Shown: piece after piece, positions 8,295 to 18,731 of the stretch
Numbering within the stretch: the stretch's first letter is position 1
How the letters are laid out: every line of letters begins with the position of its first letter
The notes under the pieces: model-generated
What the model was told of the DNA's origin: nothing
The model's input: the letters and a program-made list of their open reading frames with translations, nothing else
The model's database searches: none
From: Bettongia penicillata ogilbyi
Taxonomy: Eukaryota > Chordata > Mammalia > Diprotodontia > Potoroidae
DNA: 64,000 bases
Assembly (NCBI GenBank): GCA_023548195.1
Contig: JAJHZJ010000082.1
Location: 124,001 to 188,000 of the forward strand
Direction of reading: 5' to 3'
Position numbers and translations under genes: made by a program

Positions 8295-10359
8295 GTGAGA
8301 TGCAGGATTCCTGGCTCAGTAAGAAGGCAGGCAAAATACAGTTTTAGACTGATAGTAACAATCCAAAGCATTTTTATGATTCCCTGAAAGCTATTTATGG
8401 ACCAAAAACCTATGGTGCATCACAACTACTCAGCACTGATGGAGCCATTAGTGAAAAGGACATGATTCTAGAGAAAAGGACTGAACACTTATACAGGGTT
8501 CTCAACAGACCATCATCAATCAACACTGAGGCCATTGACTGTTTACCTCAGGTTGAAGCCAATCCCTCCTTAGCTGAACTTCTAATTGAAGAAGAGGCTT
8601 TGAGGGCCATTAGGTTCCTTTCATGTGGCAAAGCACCTGGTACTGATTCTATTCCAGCTAAGATTTACAAGGTAGGGAGATGATTGCTCGCCCAAAAGCT
8701 GGCTGAAATTTTCCAGGTTATATGGCAGGAGGAGCTTATCCCCCAGGATTTCAAGGATGCCTCCGTTGTCCATCTCTGTAAAGGTAAAGGGAATAGATTG
8801 TCCTGTGATAATCACAGAGGGGTCTCTCTCTTAGTCATTGCTAACAAAATTCTTGCTAGAGTCCTCCTTAATAAGCTAATCCTTCACCTGGAATATGGGC
8901 ATATACCTGAGAGCTAGTGTGGCTTCAGAAAGGCCCAAGGAATGGTGTTTGCTGCCCAACAACTTCAAGAGAAATGCCAGGTGCAGAACAGAAATCTCTA
9001 CACAACGTTTATAGATCTGACCAAGGCCTTTGACACTGTTAGTTGTGAAAAGTTATGGAAAATTATGTCAAAATTTGGTTGCCTGGAGAACCAGTACCGT
9101 ATGTCAATTTTATGATGGCATGTTTGCCCACGTTCTGGATAGTGGACAATGTTCTTGTGCCTTCCCAGTCACCAATGGAGTGAAATAGGGCTGTGTGCTT
9201 TCTCCCATGGTTTTGAATATGATGTTATGATGTTTTCAGCCATGTTGTCAAATGCTTTCAATGAAGATGAACACAGCATCAAGGTCAACTACCATACTGA
9301 TGGTAATTTCTTCAATTTGAAAAGGCTACAAGTCAAGACCAAAGTGATTTTCTGTTTGCAGGTGATTGTGCACTCAGTGTAGCCTCTGAAGCTGAGAAGC
9401 AACGAAGTATGGATCAATTCTCTTCTGCCTGTGCTAATTTTGGCCTAATAATTAACACCAAGAAAACACAGGTGCTTCATTAGATACAACCACACCATCC
9501 ATACATGGAACTATCTCTTACAACAAATGGAGAAGTTTTGAATGCTGTGGATAAGTTCACTTACCTTGGTAACGCACTTTCCAGGGAGGTACACATTGAC
9601 AATGAGGTTGACACACTCATTGCCAGAGTTAGTTCAGTGTTTGGGAGGTTCCAAAGAAAAGTTTGGGAGAGAAGAGGTATTAGGCTGACTACCAAACTGA
9701 AGGTCTACAGAGCCATTGTGCTGACCTCATTGTTGTGTGACTGTGAAACATGTACAGTCTACCAGCGCCATGTCAGGAAACTGAATTGCTTCCATTTGAA
9801 CTGTCTTAGGAAGATTCTGAGGATCACCTGGCAGGGTAACGTACCAGACACTGAATTCCTTGCTCAAGCTGAACTGCTAAGCATTCCAACTATGCTTCAG
9901 AGAGTGCAACTCAGATGGGCTGGCCACGTTGTTCGAATGCAAAATGTATGCTTGCCAAAAAGACTATTTTATGGAGAACTCCCATGGGGCAGGCAATCAC
10001 ATGGTTGTCAGAAAAAGCAAAACAAGGACACTCTCAAGGTCCCTCTCAAGAACTTTGGATTTGACTGTGCAACATGGGAGACACTGTCATAGGACTGCTC
10101 AGCATGGCATGCCCACATCAGAAAGGGTGCTGTGCTCTATGAGCAAAGCAGAATTGAGACAGCACAAAGTAAATGTAGGATGACCAAATTTGGAGTATCC
10201 ACACCAAATATTCATATGGACTATCTGTGCCCAACCTGTGATAGAGCATTCTGAGCTCATATTGATCTGATCAGCCACAGTTGGACAAAATGAAATTTCA
10301 CTTTATCATGGTGATGTCATTTTGGTCCTCTTCGAGAATAAAGGACCATAACCAACCAA
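8295..10359 (+). mobile_element. RTE retrotransposon, forward 3' segment
   Basis: Begins near CTGAGTGAGATGCAGGATTC, runs through the reverse transcriptase and C-terminal region to the RTE 3' end (TGATCTGATCAGCCACAG, GGTGATGTCATTTTGGTCC), and finishes in a short ACC/AACC-rich tail, not poly(A), as RTE elements do. The right target-site duplication follows immediately. Confidence 0.85.
8462..10092 (+). pseudogene. RTE reverse transcriptase and C-terminal region, multiply broken
   Basis: Coding remnants in order: 8462-8683 (E-E-E-A-L-R-A-I, C-G-K-A-P-G-T-D-S-I-P), 8684-8917 (F-K-D-A-S-V-V-H-L, N-H-R-G-V-S-L-L), K-A-F-D-T-V at 9023-9040, the active-site box at about 9352-9366, and a 195-codon open C-terminal frame at 9505-10092 (D-K-F-T-Y-L-G, Y-R-A-I-V-L-T-S-L-L, L-R-W-A-G-H-V-V-R-M). 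The active-site box reads F-A-G-D where RTE enzymes have F-A-D-D, so one catalytic Asp is lost. Stops and frameshifts elsewhere make it non-functional. Confidence 0.85.
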
Positions 10360-10373
10360 GTATATGTTCTTAT
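10360..10373 (+). repeat. Target-site duplication, right copy
   Basis: GTATATGTTCTTAT, identical to 6578-6591. Confidence 0.85.
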
Positions 10374-10439
10374 AAATGTTTCTATTAAGCAAGAATGTCA
10401 TATATCCAGAGTATAACAATATATTCACACACAAAAAAT

Positions 10440-10525
10440 ATCCCACAAAAAAAAGATAGTGCTTTGAACCATGTCTTCCTAGCTTTGAGACCAACTTTTC
10501 ATCCAATGTACCATCCTGTCTCTAC
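10440..10525 (-). repeat. MIR-like fragment
   Basis: GTCTTCCTAGCTTTGAGACC and CATCCAATGTACCATC resemble the antisense start of MIR-type SINEs. Confidence 0.4.
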
Positions 10526-10779
10526 AAAGAAAATTCAAAGAAGAGAATGAATGACTGGATGAATGAGAATGGATGACTGAAATAAAGAGAACACTGAAAA
10601 TTGTATGGTTCAGGATACAAGACATAAGGGCAAGGATATGACAGACTCTCACTGATAAAATAGCTACAAATTTTTGAGTGTAACAGTATAAACAAGTCTG
10701 ACATATTATCCCATATCAGGCCCTCTCTATACTACTACAGGAACCAAATGTCCATCCCATCCCCAAATGGATTATATTC

Positions 10780-11215
10780 AATTCAATGCATTTCTTCATT
10801 AAGTACCTACTAGGTACAAAGCACTGGGAACATAACAATGAAAAAAATTACATACTTTTTGCTCTCAAGGAGTTTACAATCTAGTTTAAAAATCAAGGGA
10901 ATATGTACAAAAAAACCTCCCCATGCTAAAATAAGATAAGTCTAAAAAGTAAGTGAGACAGGAATGAGAGATGTGAAAAGATAGTGATCACTTGTAGCTA
11001 TAGGGGAATCAAAAAAGTTTTCATGGAGGTAATACTTGTGCTGGGTCTGAAGAAAGGGAAAGATTTTAACAAGCAGAAATAGAATTTGAGAATTCATTTT
11101 AGACAAGAGGGACGAGTACAATCGAAACAAGTTGGTAAAGGGAAGCAAATGATGGAGAAGTAGCAAGTATTTTACTTCAGTGCAGAAAGAGTAAAAGAGA
11201 GTGTGAGGAAATAAA
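10780..11215 (-). repeat. L2 3' part
   Basis: Antisense L2 in order: TCATTAAGTACCTACTAGGT, AAAGCACTGGGAACATAAC, GCTCTCAAGGAGTTTACAAT, then TTCATGGAGGTAATACTTG and later diverged words. Confidence 0.65.
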
Positions 11216-11225
11216 GCTATCTATA

Positions 11226-11385
11226 GACAGTTTGTTCCAAAAGTATTAATGCAGTTTTAAGTTTAAATCACTTGAAAAAAATTTTGTATTTATCTATTTA
11301 GAGCTTAAATATGTAATACATTATTATATAACTTAAATATGTGGTAACAATATTTTAAAACTGCATTAAGACTTTTGGGACACCC
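11226..11385. mobile_element. Mariner-type MITE 1
   Basis: About 30-bp terminal inverted repeats: GTTCCAAAAGTATTAATGCA on the left, and TGCATTAAGACTTTTGGGAC (its near reverse complement) on the right. TA dinucleotides flank at 11224-11225 and 11386-11387, as expected for Tc1/mariner targets. The 160-bp body is AT-rich and non-coding. Confidence 0.8.
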
Positions 11386-11387
11386 TA

Positions 11388-12139
11388 CATACACACGTTA
11401 TATATAGGTCCCAAATAAATGATTTATGGGAATAAGTACATATATAAGAATGACCAAGGGCAAGAAGGAATGGGTGGCTTGGGATCTGTATCATTAAAGG
11501 GAGACCCATTGAAATACTGTAATAGCTTTAGCTTTGTTCTACTACATTTTTCCAAAACAGAATTAAACATATATTAATGAGATAGAGCATGTACTATATT
11601 CATTGAAATACAAGGACTATCAAAATAAAAGAGAATTTGGGAGGCAACCAGGCTATGCTCCACAAATGAGGAATCTGTTTTATTTCCAGCACCCAGATAG
11701 AAAATGAAAAAGGGTTTAGCTGTTGCATTTACATGACAAACCCCCAGACCTTCTTCAATTATATGTCGACTCCCAGAAGGCTTTTCAGCAGTCATAGAAC
11801 ACTTCAAATGCTTCCTACTTCTAATTCAGTAGCAGAATGGTCCCTTCTCTTGCCCCTGTTACTATGAATACAGAAGAATGCTGGGTCTATAGAGGTCTGT
11901 TAGCCAGACATCCAACAAACTGTTAGCACTCTGGAACTTGGCTCCCCAAACACATTTCAGTGCGTTCCCACTGGGGAATGGACAAACACTAGCCAATTTC
12001 CATGAAGCTCCTCAGCCATGTTACTATTTGGGGATCCCAGGGTCTTTGCAGACCCTGCCTCACTGCCATAAGATAAGAAAAGAGTATCATAGGTGGAATA
12101 AATCTCTGCAGCAGGTAGCCTTGAATCTTAGACATGCAT
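11388..12139. other. Unassigned sequence
   Basis: No gene and no firm repeat. Short open frames at 11574-11807 (-) and 11938-12159 (+) have no recognisable motif. Confidence 0.4.
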
Positions 12140-12345
12140 CCTGGTGCATTGGACTTTGAATCTAAGTCTCTTTATTGAATCCAAGTTATTTTACTTTTTT
12201 CTGAGTTTCTAATTCATCTCTGGGATGGGAATAATAGTACTTGAAGTGCCCACCTTGCAGGGTTGCTGTTATCGAACAGATGATGATTAGTGCACATACT
12301 TTATAAGCTATAAAGTACTATAAAAATTTCAATGATTACTGCATG
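12140..12345 (+). repeat. MIR-like SINE copy
   Basis: GTGCATTGGACTTTGAATC, ATCTCTGGGATGGGAATAAT, CTTGCAGGGTTGCTGTTATC and the tail AAGTACTATAAAAATTTCAA follow the MIR layout. Confidence 0.55.
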
Positions 12346-12519
12346 ATGGTAATAACAAGTTAGCATGTCTGTATACTTGAAAATCACCTTGAACAGACAG
12401 AAAGGTCTATACATAGAAAGGGTGACTCAGCTCAACTGATTTATGCATATGTAGTTATTGAGCATCTATATTTCCACATGCTGTGGTATGGGCAGCTGGT
12501 ATGGGTCCTGGAGGTAAAA

Positions 12520-12845
12520 ACACAAAACTTTAAATCCTGTCTTAGATATATGGCTGTGTGCCCCTGGGCAACTCATTTGACCTCTCTAGTTCTCAGTTTC
12601 CACATCTGTAAAATGGGGGTTATCAATAGTATTCACAATGTTTTTGTGTGGAACAAATGAAATACACACATATATACACTATGGTGCCCCAAAAGTTTTA
12701 GTGAAGCTTTAAGCACTGGCTTCCTGACAGCAATAAATTTAAGTAATAGTTTAAAAGTTTACTAAGACTTTTGGGGGATGCCATTTACAGAAAGTACTCT
12801 GTAAACTTGAATGCATGGCATAAATGCTAGTTATTGTTTCTTAGA
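12520..12845 (+). repeat. MIR copy, interrupted by a mariner MITE
   Basis: Left part: TGTGCCCCTGGGCAACTCAT, CAGTTTCCACATCTGTAAAA and TGGAACAAATGAAATAC. After the MITE (12682-12785) the tail resumes with CAGAAAGTACTCTGTAAAC and CATAAATGCTAGTTATTG. Confidence 0.75.
12682..12785. mobile_element. Mariner-type MITE 2, inside MIR
   Basis: TGGTGCCCCAAAAGTTTTAG on the left mirrors CTAAGACTTTTGGGGGATGC on the right. TA flanks both sides. The terminal sequence resembles MITE 1, so they are probably one family. Confidence 0.75.
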
Positions 12846-13640
12846 GATAATGATGATGTTTGGTTTAAACTAGGAGAAAAGGGGTTTCCCAAGCAAAGAA
12901 AATAAAATCCCATAACCCTTTGAGAATACACCTTTTCATGAGACTTTACACACACTGACTCTGATATGTGGAGAAACATTCAGGATTTTCTAATCTACTA
13001 ATCTGGCTTTGACTCCTCCATTTTAAAATATGGGACAAATGCAGAGACATGTTTCTCTTTTGTTCAAAAAATTCTAGCTTAAAAATGGGATTATCATATA
13101 ACCTAACCCAAAAATGTATGAAATTTAAAGCAAAGAGAGGTAATTATGGCTATAAATGTGTGGATATATAGTTAGAGGGGGAAGATAGGTCCAGAAAACT
13201 CAGCTAAATTGAGTATTAATTGTACAAGGTCATACTACTTTTTTTTTTTGAAAGCAATCAACTAAGAAGTCACTGTGTCACATTATCTGGATGGCAGCAC
13301 TGGAAATTTAAAACTGCTTTATTTACTTTCTTTAAAGGAAAAAACTTCCCAAGTCCTTCATATGTACTTATAGTCTTAAGTACATGTCATTTAAGATTTG
13401 CAGCCAAAAGATTGAGTTTCACACTCTCAAGACCTAAGAGTGTCAAGGTTTTTCACAAATGCACTTATGCTCTCCGTTGCATAAAGGTTGGCATGGTAAA
13501 AGACCTGTTTGCTCACTGGCCCAGCTAATTGACTGCCCAAATATCATGTCGAGAATAATATCCAAAGTTTCCTTCACATTTTACCTTGACACTGAATTAC
13601 ATCTTTCTCTTCAAGGCTCATTGGTCATCCAGGTAATCAT
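12846..13640. other. Unassigned sequence
   Basis: Moderately AT-rich. A 102-codon open frame at 13220-13528 (+) shows no domain or repeat signature, and I do not call it a gene. Confidence 0.4.
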
Positions 13641-13644
13641 ACTG

Positions 13645-13830
13645 ACGTCAATTTACATATTAGTTAACAAGCAGTAAGTACCTATTTTGCATATAGCTTG
13701 GTGCTGGGTCTCCTAGGTACTGGAGAGAAGAGATACAAAAACAAAACAAAGAAACAAAACAAAAGAGTAAATAAATAGGAACAAGTTTATAGTCAGGGAA
13801 AAAATGAGAGAATGTGAAACCAGTTTTAGA
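13645..13830 (-). repeat. L2 3'-end fragment
   Basis: AACAAGCAGTAAGTACCTAT, TTGGTGCTGGGTC and AGAGATACAAAAACAAAAC follow the antisense L2 3' end. It ends at the 5' boundary of the half-L1. Confidence 0.55.
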
Positions 13831-13846
13831 GAGTCAGGGGGCAGAG

Positions 13847-13856
13847 CCAAGATGGC
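13847..13856 (+). promoter_or_regulatory. YY1-like site in the L1 5' end
   Basis: CCAAGATGGC matches the YY1 core (AAGATGGC) that sits at the start of many L1 promoters. Equivalent sites lie at 21506-21515 (minus) and 23445-23454. Confidence 0.5.
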
Positions 13857-14607
13857 AGAGAAAGACATACATATACTAACTCTTGCCATGCAGCCCCATA
13901 AAATACCTGTAAAGAAAGACTCTCAACAAATTCTAGAGCAGTAGAAGTGGAGAACAACAGAGTGGAGGAGATTTCCAGCCCAGGGTGACCTGAAAGGCTG
14001 ATGGGACACATCTGTCGCATCAAAGCAGAGTGGAGCCCAGCCAAGCCTTGGCTGAGGAGCTAGGAGGAGGACAAGAGGAGGCCTGGGCGGGGTGGAATCC
14101 CCAGTCAGTAGCAGCAGTTTGCAAATCCCTCAACACACAGGTACCAAAGGTCAGTGACAGGGTTTTTTCAGCTGGCCGAGAAAGGAGAAGGGCCTTCCCA
14201 AGCTCCAGCCTCAGGCACTGGCAGAGGCCACATCGGAAGGCAGCAGCAGTTTCCACAGCAGCCCCTACTGCCTACATCCATTGTTGGATTGTTAAACCCC
14301 TGAGCAGTTGATTCTTACCTCAGCCCCATGAAGAGGCCCTGCAGCAGCTGATCTTTATCTCACACTGAATAGCAGCCCTGCCCCCACAGCTTATCTGAAT
14401 CTCAGCCCCTAGGGCTGGCTTGATGGAACTGGAGGCCAGGTGGCTAAGGAGAGGAAGCTCTACTACTCATATTCTGGGCACAAAAATTTCTGGTTGCTCC
14501 CAACCCAGTGTACATGCTTGATTGGGCCACCTTGGAGGAAATAAGATCTTACAGATACCCAGAGTATACCCTATTCTTCACAAAGGACCCAAAAGTCAAG
14601 TAACTGG

Positions 14608-15731
14608 TTGAGAAAATACCGGAAAAAAGGGGAAAAAAATAAGACTATAGAAGGTTACTTTCTTGATGAACAGATATATTCTCCCATCCTTTTAGGTGAG
14701 GAAGAACAATGCTTACCATCAGAGAAAGACATAAAAGTCAAGGCTTCTTTATCCCAAACACCCAAAATAAATATTCAATGTTCTCAGGCCATGGAAGAGC
14801 TCAAAAAGGATTTTGAAAATCAAGTAAGAGAGGTGGAGGAAAAACTGGGAAGAGAAATGAGAGAGATGCAAGAAAAGCATGAAAAACAGGTCAACACCTT
14901 GCTAAAGGAGACCCAAAAAAAATGCTGAAGAAAATAACACCTTTAAATTTAGGCTAACTCAATTGGCAAAAGAGGTTCAAAAAGCCAATGCAGAGAAAAA
15001 GGCTTTAAAAAGCAGAATTAGCCAAATGGAAAAGGAGGTTCAAAAGCTCACTGAAGAAAACAGTTCTTTAAAAATTAGAATGGAACAGATGGAAGCTAAT
15101 GACTTTATGAGAAACCAAGAACTCACAAAACAAAACCAAAAGAATGAAAAAATGGAAGATAATGTAAAATATATCTTTGGGAAAACAACTGACCTGGAAA
15201 ATAGATCCAGGAGAGACAATTTAAAAATCATGGGACTATCTGAAAGTCATAACCAAAAAAAGAGCCTAGACATCATCTTTCATGAAATTATCAAGGAAAA
15301 CTGCCTTGATATTCTAGAGCCGGGGTCCAAAATAAATATTCAAGGAATCCACAGATCACCGCCTGAAAGATATCCAAAAAAAGAAACTCCTAAGAACATT
15401 GTGGCCAAATTCCAGAGTTCCCAGGTCAAGGAGAAAATATTGCAAGCAGCTAGAAAGAAACAACTTTAAGTATTGTGGAAATACAATCAGGATAACACAA
15501 GATCTAGCAGCCTCTACACTAAGGGATCAAAGGGCATGGAGTATGATATTCCAGAAGTCAAAGGAACTAGGACTAAAACCAAGAATCACCTACCCAGAAA
15601 AACTGAGTATAATACTTCAGGAGAAAAAATGGTCTTTCAATGAAATAGAGGACTTTCAAGCATTCTTGATGAAAAGACCAGAGCTGAAAAGAAAATTTGA
15701 CTTTCAAACACAAGAATCAAGAGAAACATGA
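14608..15731 (+). pseudogene. L1 ORF1 of HAL1 copy 1, frameshifted
   Basis: ORF1 makes an RNA-binding trimer that coats L1 RNA. Three frames cover it. 14608-14928 is the N-terminal part, ending Q-V-N-T-L-L-K-E-T-Q-K-K-C at a stop. 14963-15469 is coiled coil with repeated S-Q-M-E-K-E-V-Q-K-L, then the RRM-like D-L-E-N-R-S-R-R-D-N-L-K-I-M-G-L. 15399-15731 is the C-terminal domain with G-N-T-I-R-I-T-Q-D-L-A-A-S-T-L-R-D. Breaks: an 8-A run at about 14914-14921 and one extra base in CAACTTTAAG at about 15461-15470. The usual ATG is also degraded (ATACC at 14616). Confidence 0.85.
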
Positions 15732-15855
15732 AAATATAAACAGGAAAGAGAAATCATAAGGGACTTACTAAAGTTGAACTGGTTACATTCCTACATGGAA
15801 AGACAATATTTGTAACTCTTTAAACTTTTTTCAGTGTCTGGGTAGTTGGTGGGAT

Positions 15856-15879
15856 TACACACACACACACACACACAGA
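15856..15879. repeat. (AC)n microsatellite inside HAL1 copy 1
   Basis: An AC run in the 3' region. Copies 2 and 3 have a CA/TG-rich microsatellite in the same relative place, so it comes with the element. Confidence 0.8.
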
Positions 15880-16700
15880 GGAAGAGACAGAGAGCATAGG
15901 GTGAGTTGAATAGGTTGGGATCATATCTAAACAAATGAAATTAAGGGGTGAAAGAGGAATATATTGGGAGGAGAAAGGGAGAAGTGGAATGGGGCAAATT
16001 ATCTCCCATAAAAGAGGTAAGAAAAGACTTTTCAATGGAGGGAAAAAGTGGGGGAGGTGAGAGAGAAAACATGATGCTTACTCTCATCACATTTGACTCA
16101 AGGAAGGAATAAAATGCCACTGATTTTGGTATGAAAACCTATCTTACAATACAGGAAAGTGGGGGAGAAGGGGATAAGCAGGGTGGGGTGGATATTAGAA
16201 GGGAGAGCAATGGGAGGAGATAGCAAGTATAAGTCAACTCTCTTGGAGAGGAACAAGGTCAAAAGAGAGAATAGAAGTAATGGGAGGCAAGATAGGGTGG
16301 AGAGAAATATAGTTAGTCTTATACAACATTAGTATTAGGGAAATCATTTGCAAAACTTTGCTTGCCTCCCCAATGGGGATAGGTGGGGAGGGAGGAAGGA
16401 AGAGAAGTTGGAACTCAAAGTTTTAGGAACAGCTGTTGAGTATCATTCTTGCATACAACTAGGAAATAAGAAATACAGGTAATGGGGTATAGAAATTTAT
16501 CTTGCCCTACAGGACAAAAGAGAAGATGGGGATAAGGGAAGGGAGGGATGTTAGACAGGAGGGCAGATTAGTGGTAGGGGTAATTAGAAGGCTCAACGTT
16601 TTGGGGTAGGGGGGAAGAGATGGGGAGAAAATTTGGAACTCAAAATTTTGTGGAAATGAATGTTGAAAACTTAAAACAAATAAATAAATTTCTAAAAAAA

Positions 16701-17307
16701 GAAGTAGGTGGGGATAAAAATAGAAGAGGAGCAATTTTTTCCAATGACATCTACAGATAAACAAAATCAAATGTGTAAATAAATTGTCCAACAAACAAAC
16801 AAACCTTACTGTGTTCAGTCTACTATGAACCCAGTTTGTTTTATATTAGTTTATAAATTGAGACTTCAAGACTTTAAGATAGAGTGTTCTTTATTTGTTT
16901 CCCCTCTCTACTCCAATTCCATTCCTCTGTCTCTCACAATTCTCTTTTTACATCCTATTAGGTTGCTATATCACACATTTAAAAGTGCTATAATCGCATA
17001 AAGCACAAATTAACATCATTTTGGTTACTGTACAAATACTACCCTCACAGTCATATTCTACATGAAAGAATAAAACTATACTACCTATAAATATAGTCTA
17101 AATCCATAGAAGGAAAACATATGCATTTCTTCAATCTAAAACAATCTATTGAAATGACTATTCTCTATAAATTAGTTGAATGTATAATAGCATGGTTAAG
17201 CATTAATAAACTTATAACCATAAAAAACCACATTAAGATAAAAACAAAGGATTACACCTATAACTATACTTATACCTCTAGAAATGGAATTTGAAAAATA
17301 TAGCATT
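16701..17307. other. Unique AT-rich sequence
   Basis: No gene or clear repeat. It starts with a short CAAA-rich run (AACAAACAAACAAACC). Confidence 0.4.
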
Positions 17308-17815
17308 TGTAAGTCAATCAATAAACATTTATTAAGAACCTGTGACAGACATTGGGGTAAATGCATACAAAAAGAAGGAAAAGACAGTCCCTAACCTCAT
17401 GGAATTTACATTCTAATGGAGAAGACAACATGCAAGCAACTGTATACAAAGCAAGAAATATATAGGATACTTAGGGAAAAATTAACAAAAAGAAGGCACT
17501 GGAATTAGGGAAGACTTTCTGTAGAAGGTGAGATTTTAGTTGAAATTAAAAAGGAAACCAGGAAAGTCATTAGTCAGACCAGAGGAAGGAGAGCATTCTA
17601 GGAATGGGGGCCAGCCAGAGGAAATGCCTGCAGCCAAGAGACAGAGTGTCTTGTTTGTGGAACAGCCAGGAGGCCAGTATCCACTTGATCAAAGAGTACA
17701 TACTGGGAGGGGTGGATGTGTAAGAAGACTGGAAAAATAGAAAGGACTTAGGTTATGAAGGGTTTGAATGTCAAAAAAGGAATTTTTTTTTTTGTTCCTG
17801 GTGGCAATAGGCAAT
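17308..17815 (-). repeat. L2 3' part, well preserved
   Basis: The longest uninterrupted match to the antisense L2 pattern in this half: ATCAATAAACATTTATTAAG, GAAGACAACATGCAAGCAAC, TTTCTGTAGAAGGTGAGATT, GAACAGCCAGGAGGCCAGTA, GGTTATGAAGGGTTTGAATG. About 500 bp. Confidence 0.8.
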
Positions 17816-17884
17816 TTATGCTAAAACACAAATAAGCAAGGTAATAAATGATATGATAAACAATACCCACTGAAATGCCTACTG

Positions 17885-18612
17885 AATATATTATACTGCA
17901 AAGAAGTAAAAAAAGAGATGGAAAATACAAAAATATTTCTAACAACATTTTTTACAGAAAATAAAGAACAGTGGATAAACAAATTGTGCTATATGAATTT
18001 AATAAAGTATTATTAGGTCATTAGGAATGAGGAACACGAAGAAATTAGAAAACTTGCAAACACTTGTATGAACTGATATAAAGTAGGCAAAAGCAGAACA
18101 ATTTACACAATGACTACAATGTAAAAAAAATCAACACCGCAAGACTTCAGAACTCTGATCAATGTAGTGACTAATCATGACTTCAGGAACTTTTTGGTGA
18201 AACATGCCTCTTGACTCTTGAAAGAGAGGTGGTAGACCATGGATAGAGATGAAGACATACACTCAGTGTAGTATAAGAGGAAGACTTTTGCCTCTGAAGC
18301 AAGAGGATCTGTGTTCAAATCCTACTTCTAATTCTTACCCTATATATTTGGACAATTCAGTTAATCTCCCCATTTCTTCTTCTGTAAAATGAGAAGATTG
18401 GATTAGATGACTTCTGAGGCCCTTTCCAGTCCCAGAGCTACAATCTATTTTCAGACACAGACAATGTGATAAATTGCTTTGTTCACTGGTATTTATTTGT
18501 TGCAAGGAAGGGTTCTATTGGGAAAAGAAAATAGAGAAATCATTAGGAAGTGACAGTAAAGTTTTTTCAAAAAGAGAAATTTTAAAATAAAATATTTTAA
18601 ATGAAAAAGCAA
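17885..18612 (+). mobile_element. Old L1 3' end, interrupted by a SINE
   Basis: Diverged L1 tail: CAGTGGATAAACAAATTGTG, TATGAACTGATATAAAGTAG, ACAATGACTACAATGTAAA. After the SINE at 18265-18460 the 3'UTR resumes (TTGTTGCAAGGAAGGGTTCT) and ends in AAAATAAAATATTTTAAATG. Confidence 0.6.
18265..18460 (+). repeat. THER/MIR-like CORE-SINE
   Basis: GTTCAAATCCTACTTCTAAT, CTTCTGTAAAATGAGAAG and the diagnostic GATTAGATGACTTCTGAGG, CCTTTCCAGTCCCAGAGC tail. Confidence 0.65.
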
Positions 18613-18719
18613 AACCTATTTTAATACCTGAAATAGGCTGAAAGTAGAAAAGACCAAAGATGGGAATAGGTGAATAAAATGAAAATGATTCCCTCATCAG
18701 AGGCTTTAGGAGGGAGAGT

Positions 18720-18731
18720 TGGTTCATTTTT
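18720..18731 (+). repeat. Target-site duplication of HAL1 copy 2, left
   Basis: TGGTTCATTTTT, repeated at 21525-21536. Confidence 0.8.

Larger units (their letters stand above)
13835..16700 (+). mobile_element. Half-L1 (HAL1-like), copy 1
   Basis: The 5' end is complete (GGGGGCAGAGCCAAGATGGC), followed by a 770-bp GC-richer 5'UTR, ORF1 (about 14.61-15.73 kb) and a purine-rich 3' region of about 960 bp, ending in AAATAAATAAATTTCTAAAA. No ORF2 (endonuclease/reverse transcriptase) lies between ORF1 and the tail, and the same architecture recurs in the two copies downstream. ORF1-only L1 derivatives are known in mammals as HAL1. I saw no convincing target-site duplication for this copy. Confidence 0.8.

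Noticed and set aside
13860..14310. Overlapping frames in the half-L1 5'UTR (13826-14311) as genes
   Set aside because: They overlap on opposite strands and sit in the GC-richer L1 5'UTR.
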